Both the position numbers and the translations under genes were made by a program. Under the pieces are notes generated by a model. That model was not told the DNA's origin and did no database searches. It saw only the letters and a list, made by a program, of their open reading frames with translations. From Planctomycetota bacterium (lineage in GTDB: Bacteria > Planctomycetota > Planctomycetia > Isosphaerales > Isosphaeraceae), in the NCBI GenBank assembly GCA_021818605.1, contig JAKAUH010000398.1, positions 1 through 5,983 on the forward strand: a stretch of DNA of 5,983 bases, given 5' to 3'. Numbering within the stretch: the first letter of the stretch is position 1; each line of letters begins with the position of its first letter. Shown here in pieces: positions 1 to 5,973 of this stretch.

Positions 1-2932
1 CGAGGATCACGGGGTCGAGATCCGGCAGGTTCGAGGGGAGCAGCGAGGTTTCGAGCAGGTCGAGCGTCTTGACCTCCCTCTCGCGGGCGTAGGGCGAAAG
101 CGGCTGCTTGCGCTGCGAGGGCTCGGACCAGCGCGCGGTGATCGGCACCAGCTCCTCGTGCAGGCGGGCGGCGCGCGGGCCGTACAGGCAGAGCCGCCCG
201 ATCAGGACGACGCGGGGGATCGCGTCCCTGGTCTGGGCGAGGCAGGCGCGCGAGAGGTCGTGGTGGATGAAGCCCTGGGCCATGAAGCGCCCGAGCAGGC
301 GCTGAACGACGCGATGCTCGAGGTGCAGATGGACGACGTCCTCGGCCATCGTGCCGGTGTCCTCGAACACAACCGGCCGGATGGGCGACTCGCGGCGCCA
401 TTCCCAGGGCTTCTGGTCGCGCTTCCTGGGCGTTCGCAGGGTGTCCATCGTATCCGACCAGTCCCCCTGGCGCTGGTCGAGGGCCGGGAACGCGAAGCGG
501 GAAACCGGACGGTCCCAGTCGTCGCCTGGCGGCATCGGCCGGAGCGGATCGCCCCCCATGACCTGCAAGGCGCACGAGATGGCCGAGCGGAAATGGGACT
601 CATCGAGAGCGATCGACCGCTCGGACTTCTCCAGCAGGCTCCGCAGGTGGTTGATCTGTCCTTTCAGGCTTTCCTGGCGGCGTCGGGATTCGGCCTCGTC
701 GCGGCGGCGTCGGGATTCGGCGGCGGCGTCTTCCTCGTCGATGCCTTCCAGCTCGGCCTGAACGGTCAGCTTGACGCGGGCGTCGAGGTCGGCCTTGTCC
801 AGCTCGTCGGCGACGGCGTCGATGTCGCGGCGGCGAAGGCCGAACTTCAGGGTTTCGGCCAGGCGGCTCTCGACGACCGGCGACAGGCTGCCGAGCTCGC
901 GCTGGATCCGCTCGATCTTGCCGACGAGCACCTGGAGGATGCGATCCTCGGGGCGCTGCCGGTAGATGAAATAGTGGCAGAAGACCTCGGCGCTGGGCTG
1001 GAGCTTGCGGTCGATCCGGCCGTTGCGCTGCTCCATCCGGCTGGGGTTCCAGGGGACGTCGAAGTGGAACAGGTTCCAGCAGTAAGACTGGAGATTCAGT
1101 CCTTCACGCGCGGCATCCGTGGCGATCAGGATGCGGACGGGGTGCTTCTTCGGGTCGGCGTTGAAGGCGCGCTTGATCTCCTCGCGGTCGGCCTGGGGCG
1201 TGGGGCCGTCGTAGACGCGAATCCGCTCGGAGGCGCGGTCGGTCGACTCGATGGCCCGCTGGAGCTGGCTCTGGAGGTAGCGCTTGGTGTCGTCGTACTC
1301 GGTGAAGATGATGACCCGTGTATCGTTCCACGCGGCCGGTGTTCGCGAGGTCGAATCGGGCGACGGGAGGTCGGGGCACAGGTTCTCGCGGATCCAGTCG
1401 ACGAGCCGGCGCACCCTCGCGTCGGGCCGTCCCCTGGCGGACTCGGCGATCTCGGTCATCTGGTCGAGCAGGGCCTGTTCGTGGGCGTAGAGATCTCGCG
1501 CCGTCAGGTCCCCCGGCGAGCCGGCCGTGGCCCTGGTGGCGGCCTCGATCTGCGCGTCTTCCTCGGCCTGGAGCTCGGCCTCGGACAGGGCCGCGCGGTC
1601 GTCGTCGTTGTCGACGCCCTGGGCGAACAATTCCGGGAGGAGATCCTGTTCCCGCGGGGCCTGGCTCGCCTGGCTCTCGTCCCAGTGGCGCTGGGCGGTC
1701 CGGCGGTGGACGCGCAACGTCCTGGCGAACGCGTCGACCGAGGAGAGCAGGCGTTGCTGGAGCCCCGAGATCAGCAGGGCCGCCGCCGCCTGCTTCCGCT
1801 TCGTCTCGCCCTTGAGCCGCTGCTCGCGCAGCTCGCGGTACTGGTCGAGCAGCTCGAAGAGTTTCAGCTCGGGGGTGTCGGGCGGGAGGCCTTCGAGGTC
1901 GTGCTGTTTGACCTCACGGCGCGGGAAGCCGCCGGCGAGCGCGCGGAGGTCTTCCTTCAGCCGCCGGACCATGACTTCCTCGCGGAGCTTCGGCTTCACA
2001 GCCTCGCCCCGGAGGAAGCGCTGGGGGTCGAGGATTTCGAGGAGGGCGGAGAAGCTATTCGAGTGGCCGTTATGCGGGGTCGCGGAGAGAAAAAGGCGAT
2101 GCTCGAAGAGCCCGGCGATCTCGCGGATGGCCCGGGTGAATTTCGAGTCGATCGCGTACCGCGCCCCGCTGGCCGGGGCGGCGTGATGGGCCTCGTCCAG
2201 GATCAACAGCGAGCCGGGCCGGAAGTCGCCCAGCCAGTCGCGCAGGGTCGCGGTGTAGGTCTCGTCAATCAGGAGGCGATGCGAGACCAGGAACCGGGTG
2301 TGGGTCGTCCACGGGTTGACGCCGTAGCCCCGTTCGCGGCGGACGCGGGCGATGTATTCCTTGTCGAGGACCTGGAAGACCATGCCGAAGCGGATTTCCA
2401 GCTCGTCCCGCCACTGATAGAGCATCGACGGAGGACACGCCACGACGATGTCCTGGACCTTCTTGCGGAGGAGCAGCTCGCGAGCGATCAACGCGGCTTC
2501 GATCGTCTTGCCGAGGCCGACGTCGTCGGCGATGAACAGGTTCACGCGGGGCAGCCGGAGGGCCTTGCGAAGCGGTTCGAGCTGGTAGGCGTCGATCCGG
2601 ATGCCGGCGCGGAAGGGCGACTGGAACAGGGTGGGGTCCGTCGCGGTGACGCAGTTCCACTGGAGCGTGTGCAAATAGGCGGAGAAGACCTTCGGCGGGT
2701 CGAATCCCCTGGCCGCGATGTCCTGCCAGGCCTCGGCCGTGATGATTTCGGGGTCGACTTCCTTCTCCCAGAGGACCTCGAGCGGCTGGCCCTGGGCATC
2801 GTCATCGAGGCACGACATGCGGACCAGGGTCGAGTCGTCCCCGGCCTTCGGCGGCACGACGTCCTCGACGAAGTACTGCCGCTGCCGGACGCGGACCATC
2901 TGGCCGGATCTGGGGATGTCAATTGACTGCAT
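1..2932 (-). CDS. drmD: DISARM-type SNF2/DEAH helicase DrmD, 3' end cut off by window edge
   Basis: Superfamily 2 SNF2-type ATPase, matched to DrmD of class 1 DISARM, a multi-gene anti-phage system that includes a DNA methylase. The window holds 977 codons with no stop; recalled family members run to about 1,000 residues or slightly more, so only the C-terminus should be missing. Visible in order: an N-terminal region with GQMVRVRQRQYFVEDVVPP (residues 10-28); Q-like motif around Y116-Q117; Walker A DDVGLGKT with K142; VNPWTTH at 205-211; DEAHH at 246-250; motif III SATPHNGH at 283-290; an acidic, Q/E-rich insert at about 340-535; motif IV VIIFTEY at 540-546; motif V ATDAAREGLNLQ at 604-615; motif VI QRNGRIDRK at 635-643; then a charged, probably coiled-coil stretch near 725-770. 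No key residue is missing. Start: ATG at 2932, with no nearby upstream in-frame start and only a weak AGG before it; the Met at residue 12 is an alternative. The family assignment is from remembered sequence. A different SNF2 defence helicase is the main alternative. Confidence 0.85.
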   Translation of the reverse strand, partial: MQSIDIPRSGQMVRVRQRQYFVEDVVPPKAGDDSTLVRMSCLDDDAQGQPLEVLWEKEVDPEIITAEAWQDIAARGFDPPKVFSAYLHTLQWNCVTATDPTLFQSPFRAGIRIDAYQLEPLRKALRLPRVNLFIADDVGLGKTIEAALIARELLLRKKVQDIVVACPPSMLYQWRDELEIRFGMVFQVLDKEYIARVRRERGYGVNPWTTHTRFLVSHRLLIDETYTATLRDWLGDFRPGSLLILDEAHHAAPASGARYAIDSKFTRAIREIAGLFEHRLFLSATPHNGHSNSFSALLEILDPQRFLRGEAVKPKLREEVMVRRLKEDLRALAGGFPRREVKQHDLEGLPPDTPELKLFELLDQYRELREQRLKGETKRKQAAAALLISGLQQRLLSSVDAFARTLRVHRRTAQRHWDESQASQAPREQDLLPELFAQGVDNDDDRAALSEAELQAEEDAQIEAATRATAGSPGDLTARDLYAHEQALLDQMTEIAESARGRPDARVRRLVDWIRENLCPDLPSPDSTSRTPAAWNDTRVIIFTEYDDTKRYLQSQLQRAIESTDRASERIRVYDGPTPQADREEIKRAFNADPKKHPVRILIATDAAREGLNLQSYCWNLFHFDVPWNPSRMEQRNGRIDRKLQPSAEVFCHYFIYRQRPEDRILQVLVGKIERIQRELGSLSPVVESRLAETLKFGLRRRDIDAVADELDKADLDARVKLTVQAELEGIDEEDAAAESRRRRDEAESRRRQESLKGQINHLRSLLEKSERSIALDESHFRSAISCALQVMGGDPLRPMPPGDDWDRPVSRFAFPALDQRQGDWSDTMDTLRTPRKRDQKPWEWRRESPIRPVVFEDTGTMAEDVVHLHLEHRVVQRLLGRFMAQGFIHHDLSRACLAQTRDAIPRVVLIGRLCLYGPRAARLHEELVPITARWSEPSQRKQPLSPYAREREVKTLDLLETSLLPSNLPDLDPVIL
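676..720 (-). repeat. 18-bp direct repeat inside drmD (27-bp offset), coiled-coil segment
   Basis: The same 18 bases (plus strand GGCGGCGTCGGGATTCGG) occur at 676-693 and 703-720. The 27-base offset is a multiple of three, so the protein gains a nine-residue repeat, ESRRRRDEA followed by ESRRRQESL. It lies in a highly charged stretch C-terminal to the helicase core, probably a helical or coiled-coil linker. The frame stays open through it. Copy number could vary between relatives without breaking the gene. Confidence 0.7.
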
Positions 2933-3178
2933 CGTGGACCTGAACCGCGTGATTTCGAGCCGCTTAAGGGTTAGCGCATCCGAGGCAGTGGCGCAAGGCA
3001 ATCGACCGGCCCCCGTGTCTCTGGCGAGAATGGGTTCCTCACGGTTGTTTCCCTTCAAGGGATTGCCGCCAAAGACCTCAGCGGACGACGCCGAGTTTCG
3101 GCGGCCTTCAGGCTGCCGCGAGCCAGGGCCGGCTTACCAAAGTGTACGTCGCGTGGGCCCTCATCGCGAACTCGTTGG

Positions 3179-3262
3179 ATGCACGGTGCCACAAGTTTAG
3201 AGGACGCAGCCCATGTTCGCAACGATCTGCAGCAACTTGATTGGATAGACAATGATGGTTAG
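3179..3262 (+). pseudogene. Possible 27-codon ORF or relic 3' end of a lost gene
   Basis: ATG at 3179 to TAG at 3260-3262. The peptide ends in SLEDAAHVRNDLQQLDWIDN plus two residues, which reads like a natural helical protein tail. An adjacent frame just upstream also contains a protein-like run, VYVAWALIANSLDARC (from 3142), as if one gene had been frameshifted. Third positions here are not GC-rich, unlike both real genes, so if coding it is either foreign or decayed. There is no Shine-Dalgarno sequence before the ATG. I do not recognise a family. Chance is a fair alternative. Confidence 0.17.
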
Positions 3263-3276
3263 GCGAGGTCTAACCA
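3256..3276. promoter_or_regulatory. Inverted repeat TGGTTAG-N7-CTAACCA
   Basis: Perfect 7-bp arms (3256-3262 and 3270-3276) around a 7-base centre, in a relatively AT-richer stretch between the two divergent genes. The geometry fits a dimeric regulator's operator or a small hairpin. There is no T-run on either side, so it is not a typical intrinsic terminator. The stop of the possible small reading frame lies inside the left arm. No function is shown. Confidence 0.4.
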
Positions 3277-3424
3277 ATGGCCGGTGAGAGTTTGCTATCG
3301 TATTGACGGCAGGACCGCGTCAATCGGGAGGCTGGATTCAGGGCTGCCTTTCGTTTTTCCGATTCGGCCCGCCGCTCCCGCCGACGACTTCCGACTGGAC
3401 GCCGGGTCGCCGACGGCCGTTCTG

Positions 3425-3438
3425 GCCGCCATGGCGGC
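3425..3438. repeat. Perfect 14-bp palindrome
   Basis: GCCGCCATGGCGGC reads the same on both strands. It lies 8 bases before the 18-bp palindrome at 3447-3464 and about 350 bases upstream of the HEAT-repeat gene. GC-rich DNA produces such palindromes more readily than average DNA, so a role is not implied by symmetry alone. Confidence 0.6.
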
Positions 3439-3446
3439 GGCTGGCC

Positions 3447-3464
3447 GGGCCCGACGTCGGGCCC
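3447..3464. repeat. Perfect 18-bp palindrome
   Basis: GGGCCCGACGTCGGGCCC is its own reverse complement with no mismatch and no spacer, centred on ACGT. It is the longest perfect palindrome I found in the window and sits in the divergent intergenic region beside a second one at 3425-3438. It could be a binding site for a symmetric dimer or a hairpin in an untranslated transcript. Confidence 0.65.
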
Positions 3465-3629
3465 TGTCCGTCGGTGCTGTCCGATTCAGTCCGGCCCGCG
3501 ACGGCCCGCGTGCGATCGGGCGGGTGGCGGCGGGCCGTGATCGGACTGGCCGAACAATGTCCCGACGGGCTGTCGCGCCTCGCCGGGTCGTTTTCCGGGC
3601 TCGTGAAGGCGGTCGTTGCAAAGCTGATC

Positions 3630-3657
3630 TTGTCCGGTTCCGGCGAGCGACTAAGAT
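3630..3657 (+). promoter_or_regulatory. Candidate sigma-70-like promoter for the HEAT-repeat gene
   Basis: TTGTCC (3630-3635) and TAAGAT (3652-3657) are separated by 16 bases; each box matches the bacterial consensus at four of six positions. Transcription would start near 3664 and give an untranslated leader of about 120 bases. Planctomycete promoters are poorly defined and weak matches are common, so this is a suggestion only. Confidence 0.3.
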
Positions 3658-3735
3658 GTCGCGCCGAGGAGCATACCGGGGCGCCGGGGGTCCGCAGGGC
3701 GCGAGGATCGCGCCGGCGGTGCGGGCCCGGATCGA

Positions 3736-3747
3736 ATCGGCGCCGAT
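3736..3747. promoter_or_regulatory. 12-bp palindrome in the presumed leader of the HEAT-repeat gene
   Basis: ATCGGCGCCGAT is perfectly symmetric and ends 40 bases before the start codon at 3788, between the candidate promoter and the ribosome binding site. It could be an operator or a leader hairpin. It may equally be chance in GC-rich DNA. Confidence 0.35.
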
Positions 3748-3775
3748 GGGTGCGGGTGGAATCCGAATGTCTTGC

Positions 3776-3782
3776 AGGGAGG
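3776..3782 (+). promoter_or_regulatory. Ribosome binding site fixing the HEAT gene start
   Basis: AGGGAGG, with a perfect GGAGG core, lies five bases before ATG at 3788. It is the only good Shine-Dalgarno sequence near any in-frame start of this open frame, so it selects 3788 over the far upstream in-frame starts. Confidence 0.8.
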
Positions 3783-3787
3783 CAGCC

Positions 3788-4978
3788 ATGCCGGAGCGGC
3801 GTCGCGCGGGCCGGTGGATCGCGGGCATCGTGGCTTGTGCCGCGTTGGCGGCGGTCGTCGTGGGTTTCAGGCACGGGTTCCCGGGCGCCCGGGAGAATCG
3901 CGCCGGGCTCGCCGGCGCCCCGGTGGACGAGAACAGCACGCTGGAGGAACTGGCCGCGGCGGCGCAGGCGAGCGACCCGCGGGCCCTGATCGCTCTCGAG
4001 CGCCGGGTTCCCCAGACGAGCGACGCCAGCCGCACGGCCTGTCCGGATGAGGAGGTCGGGGCGTGGCTGCACATCCTCGAGGGGCTGCGAAGCGGGTTCC
4101 TGGGCTACAAGCCGGCGGCCCGCGCGATCGCGGTGGGCCTCGCCTGCCGGATCCTCGACCGCTTTTCCATCGAGCCGGCCCCGCCGCGGTGGGCCGAAGC
4201 GCTGCCGAAGCTTCATGACCTGCTCACCGCTGGCATGACCGACGCCGAGCCGGCGCTCCGCGTCGAGACGCTTGAACAGGTCGGCAAACTGTGGGTCTGG
4301 CTCCCCGGGCGGTCGATGGCCCCGGTCGAGGAGGATTCGCTCGTCCGCTGGAAGGAACAGCTCTACCAGCCGGCGGTGCGCTGCCTCGGCCATCGGGACA
4401 CGAGCACGCTGGTCGCGGCCGTCCGTTGTCTGGGCGCCCTGCCGATCGACGCCGCCGCCGCGCCGGCCATGGCGTATCTCGACAATTCCAGCGTCGAGGT
4501 CCGCAAGCAGACGATTCTCGCGTTTGCGAAACGTAACACGCTGTTGACCGACGATCTGCTGCTCAACCGGCTGCACGACATCGAGTCGGCGGTCCGCAAG
4601 GCCGCGACCAAGGTCCTCACGTCGCGCGGGCTCAGCGACGAGCAGATCGGCCTGGGCGCCTTGATTTTCAGCCCGAACCCTCAGGAGCGTCTGAGGGTCA
4701 TCCCGCTGCTCAAGGACCGGAACGACATTGACCCGTCGCTCTGGTTGATCCAGCTTTCGCACGACCCCGAGGAAATGGTGCGGATCGGCGCCGTCGAGGC
4801 GATGGGCAAGATGAAGTCCAGGGCCGTGAGCCGCCGCCTGACCGAGATGGCCCGCTCGGACGCCTCCGAGGCCGTCCGCAGGGCCGCCGGCAAGCTCGCG
4901 CCGGCCGCCACGCCGCAGAGTACCGCCGCACTGCCGCCGCTGCCGGGTTCAGCGAGACTCAACCCGAAGGCCAACTGA
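3788..4978 (+). CDS. Membrane-anchored HEAT-repeat protein
   Basis: 396 residues, complete. Residues 1-9 are basic (MPERRRAGR) and are followed by one hydrophobic segment, about 10-27 (WIAGIVACAALAAVVVGF), which fits a signal anchor with the rest outside the cytoplasmic membrane. Cys17 in IVAC loosely resembles a lipobox, but the hydrophobic stretch continues past it, so an anchor is more likely. Residues about 40-190 are helical and of unknown family. From about 195 to 372 there are HEAT-like helical pairs, for example LDNSSVEVRKQTILAFAKR (from 231), HDIESAVRKAATKVL and SHDPEEMVRIGAVEAMGKM, with the typical D-x-x-x-V-R-x-x-A pattern. The C-terminus is a short Ala/Pro-rich tail. HEAT repeats form curved solenoids that bind other proteins; no enzyme motif is visible. 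The gene stands alone, divergent from drmD, with a strong ribosome binding site and a possible terminator after it. Proteins of this layout are common in planctomycetes. The partner and role are unknown. Confidence 0.85.
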   Translation: MPERRRAGRWIAGIVACAALAAVVVGFRHGFPGARENRAGLAGAPVDENSTLEELAAAAQASDPRALIALERRVPQTSDASRTACPDEEVGAWLHILEGLRSGFLGYKPAARAIAVGLACRILDRFSIEPAPPRWAEALPKLHDLLTAGMTDAEPALRVETLEQVGKLWVWLPGRSMAPVEEDSLVRWKEQLYQPAVRCLGHRDTSTLVAAVRCLGALPIDAAAAPAMAYLDNSSVEVRKQTILAFAKRNTLLTDDLLLNRLHDIESAVRKAATKVLTSRGLSDEQIGLGALIFSPNPQERLRVIPLLKDRNDIDPSLWLIQLSHDPEEMVRIGAVEAMGKMKSRAVSRRLTEMARSDASEAVRRAAGKLAPAATPQSTAALPPLPGSARLNPKAN

Positions 4979-5016
4979 GAGCTCGTGAAGAAATCGATTC
5001 CGAAGAACAGATAGAA

Positions 5017-5071
5017 GAGAGCGAATGACCGCAAGTGAAGAATCTGTGTGCGGTTATTCTGCTTCGCTCTC
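5017..5071 (+). terminator. Bulged hairpin after the HEAT gene, possible terminator
   Basis: The outer arms GAGAGCGAA (5017-5025) and TTCGCTCTC (5063-5071) pair perfectly. The inner arms ACCGCA (5028-5033) and TGCGGT (5049-5054) also pair, leaving an asymmetric bulge on the right-hand side and a loop of 15 bases. It begins 38 bases after the stop codon. A short CCCCTTTTC follows about 10 bases later, which is a weak T-run for an intrinsic terminator. It could instead be an mRNA 3'-end protecting structure. Confidence 0.5.
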
Positions 5072-5230
5072 CGCTCTCTGCCCCTTTTCGACGATTCTTT
5101 CACATCCTCTGAGAACGCGTTACGGATAAATGGAGACGGCTCGCTGGACTCCACCACGAATCGCCCCGAAGGTGCCGAACAGATCAGCAGCAAGGGGTCG
5201 CCCGCGGTGGTCTCTGGGCCGTCCTTTCCG

Positions 5231-5284
5231 GGCCTGGCCCTGGGATCGGGCGACCGACCCCTGGCGCCTGGCCCAGGGCTGGCC
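5231..5284. repeat. Long-range inverted repeat with internal GCGA-loop hairpin
   Basis: Arms GCCCTGGG (5237-5244) and CCCAGGGC (5272-5279) pair perfectly, and GGCC at 5231-5234 and 5281-5284 can extend the stem across a small internal loop. Inside, TCGG-GCGA-CCGA (5246-5257) forms a small hairpin whose loop fits the stable GNRA class. The layout suggests a structured RNA or an intergenic repeat element. There is no supporting promoter or known family. Confidence 0.4.
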
Positions 5285-5420
5285 TTCGGGGCAAGGATCG
5301 ATGCGGAAACGCCGGACTCGATCCAGGTGGTGTTCCGCGAGAAGTGTCGAGAAAAGGTCAACGAAAGAGTCTGTCGCGCCGAAACCGGGCCGAGGAATTG
5401 GCGCTGAACGGGCCGGACAG

Positions 5421-5475
5421 ATCAGATCAGATCAGATCAGGTCAGATCAGGTCAGATCAGGTCAGATCCGATCCG
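5421..5475. repeat. Pentanucleotide tandem repeat, 11 units (ATCAG / GTCAG / ATCCG)
   Basis: Four ATCAG units are followed by alternating GTCAG and ATCAG units, then two ATCCG units, with no spacing. The alternation creates a 10-bp higher-order period in the middle. Many units create GATC, so the tract is dense in that tetranucleotide. It lies outside any credible gene, so length changes would not shift a protein frame. It is a typical slippage-prone simple repeat. Confidence 0.9.
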
Positions 5476-5517
5476 CCCAGGCAACGCCCTGGACGCCGAG
5501 GCCCAAACCCATCCGAA

Positions 5518-5594
5518 GCCCTGAAAGGGCACGCCAGGGCGGCCCGATGCGACGTCCTTGCATCGGACCCGGCCGGACCGGCGGGTTTCCGCCG
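5518..5594. repeat. Cluster of three small hairpins, REP-like element
   Basis: Three consecutive stem-loops: GCCCT-GAA-AGGGC (5518-5530), CCGATGC with a 9-base loop and GCATCGG (5544-5566), and CGGCGG-GTTT-CCGCCG (5579-5594). The AAGCCCTGAAAGGGC core resembles a dispersed intergenic element I recall from planctomycete and some other bacterial genomes. That likeness is from memory and not verified. Such clusters often act as repetitive extragenic palindromes mobilised by RAYT transposases; no transposase gene is in the window. Confidence 0.45.
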
Positions 5595-5706
5595 CTGGCT
5601 TCATGACCCACCGATCCGCGACGCCCTCCAGACGACGACCACGGAAGGCTGCACCGGGCCGCGAAGCCGCTCAAAACCATAGGCATTCTCGGATATTTGC
5701 ATAAAC

Positions 5707-5740
5707 GACTAGCCGATGGCATCGCATATGCAGGTTAGTC
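5707..5740. promoter_or_regulatory. Nested dyads in an AT-richer patch
   Basis: The patch from about 5680 to 5755 is AT-richer than its surroundings. It contains GACTA (5707-5711) mirrored by TAGTC (5736-5740), enclosing CGATG-G-CATCG (5714-5724) and the perfect palindrome GCATATGC (5724-5731). Local melting potential plus symmetry fits an operator or promoter area for a gene to the right, but I find no well-spaced promoter boxes. Confidence 0.25.
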
Positions 5741-5782
5741 TCTCGAACAATGCTCACGCGGCCCGGTCGAGACGGCCTGAAC

Positions 5783-5806
5783 GGTACGGCCGCCGGTACG
5801 GCCGCC
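5783..5806. repeat. 12-bp tandem duplication
   Basis: GGTACGGCCGCC occurs twice in direct succession (5783-5794 and 5795-5806). It is not within a credible gene. It is probably a small slippage duplication. Confidence 0.85.
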
Positions 5807-5848
5807 ATTGGGACTTTCTGGCATTGCGCACCTCCTCGACCCGACCGT

Positions 5849-5877
5849 CCGCCCCGCGCTCATCACCAGCGGGGCGG
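5849..5877. terminator. Strong GC hairpin, possible transcription-end structure
   Basis: Perfect 9-bp arms CCGCCCCGC (5849-5857) and GCGGGGCGG (5869-5877) around an 11-base loop. No T-run follows on either strand, so it is not a classical intrinsic terminator. It could be a hairpin-only terminator or a repeat element, and its orientation is undecided. Confidence 0.3.
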
Positions 5878-5973
5878 GATGGCGCCAGGCCCACGACCCG
5901 GCATGCCCGGACGCGGCTCGCCCCGACGCCCTGCGCGGCGGGCCCGAGATGAGAGAGTTCGCTGGCAGCGATC

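Larger units (their letters stand above)
2933..3787. other. Divergent intergenic region between drmD and the HEAT-repeat gene
   Basis: 855 bases separate the start of drmD (minus strand) from the start of the HEAT-repeat gene (plus strand), so both promoters should lie here. The frame of the HEAT gene stays open upstream to 3284, but that stretch is arginine-rich, lacks domain-like pattern and has no ribosome binding site, so I treat it as non-coding. I found no convincing promoter for drmD: the best match on the minus strand just upstream of its start is TTGCGC, 17 bases, TAACCC, which is poor. A short palindrome CCCTTCAAGGG is at 3051-3061 and a hairpin GGCGGCC-TTCA-GGCTGCC (one G.T pair) at 3100-3117. 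Confidence 0.7.

Noticed and set aside
158..2926. 922-codon plus-strand open frame antisense to drmD
   Set aside because: Its codons lie exactly opposite those of drmD. It stays open only because the drmD codons it faces include no TTA, CTA or TCA, which are rare in GC-rich genes; it ends where drmD's third codon (TCA) reads as a stop. The helicase motifs are all on the minus strand.
3055..3252. 65-codon minus-strand frame upstream of drmD
   Set aside because: There is no ribosome binding site and no recognised family, and the composition is Arg/Ser/Ala-rich. Support is weaker than for the opposite-strand relic, so I did not annotate it.
3284..3787. Upstream extension of the HEAT-repeat frame (168 extra residues)
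   Set aside because: The extension is Arg-rich with no domain pattern and no ribosome binding site. The strong AGGGAGG and the membrane segment mark 3788 as the start.
3338..4762. 474-codon minus-strand frame antisense to the HEAT gene
   Set aside because: It mirrors the HEAT-repeat gene codon for codon. The HEAT pattern and ribosome binding site support the plus strand.
4681..5361. 226-codon minus-strand frame overlapping the HEAT gene 3' end
   Set aside because: It overlaps a well-supported gene and crosses the bulged hairpin. Its composition is low-complexity, with no recognisable domain or ribosome binding site.
5421..5475. CRISPR array
   Set aside because: Units are five bases with no spacers. 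CRISPR repeats are longer, roughly 23-50 bases, and separated by unique spacers.
5130..5682. Plus-strand frames reading through the pentanucleotide array (RSDQIRSDQ-type repeats)
   Set aside because: The repetitive peptide is a by-product of a 5-bp repeat in which all frames stay open. The flanking sequence is Arg/Pro-rich with no ribosome binding site.
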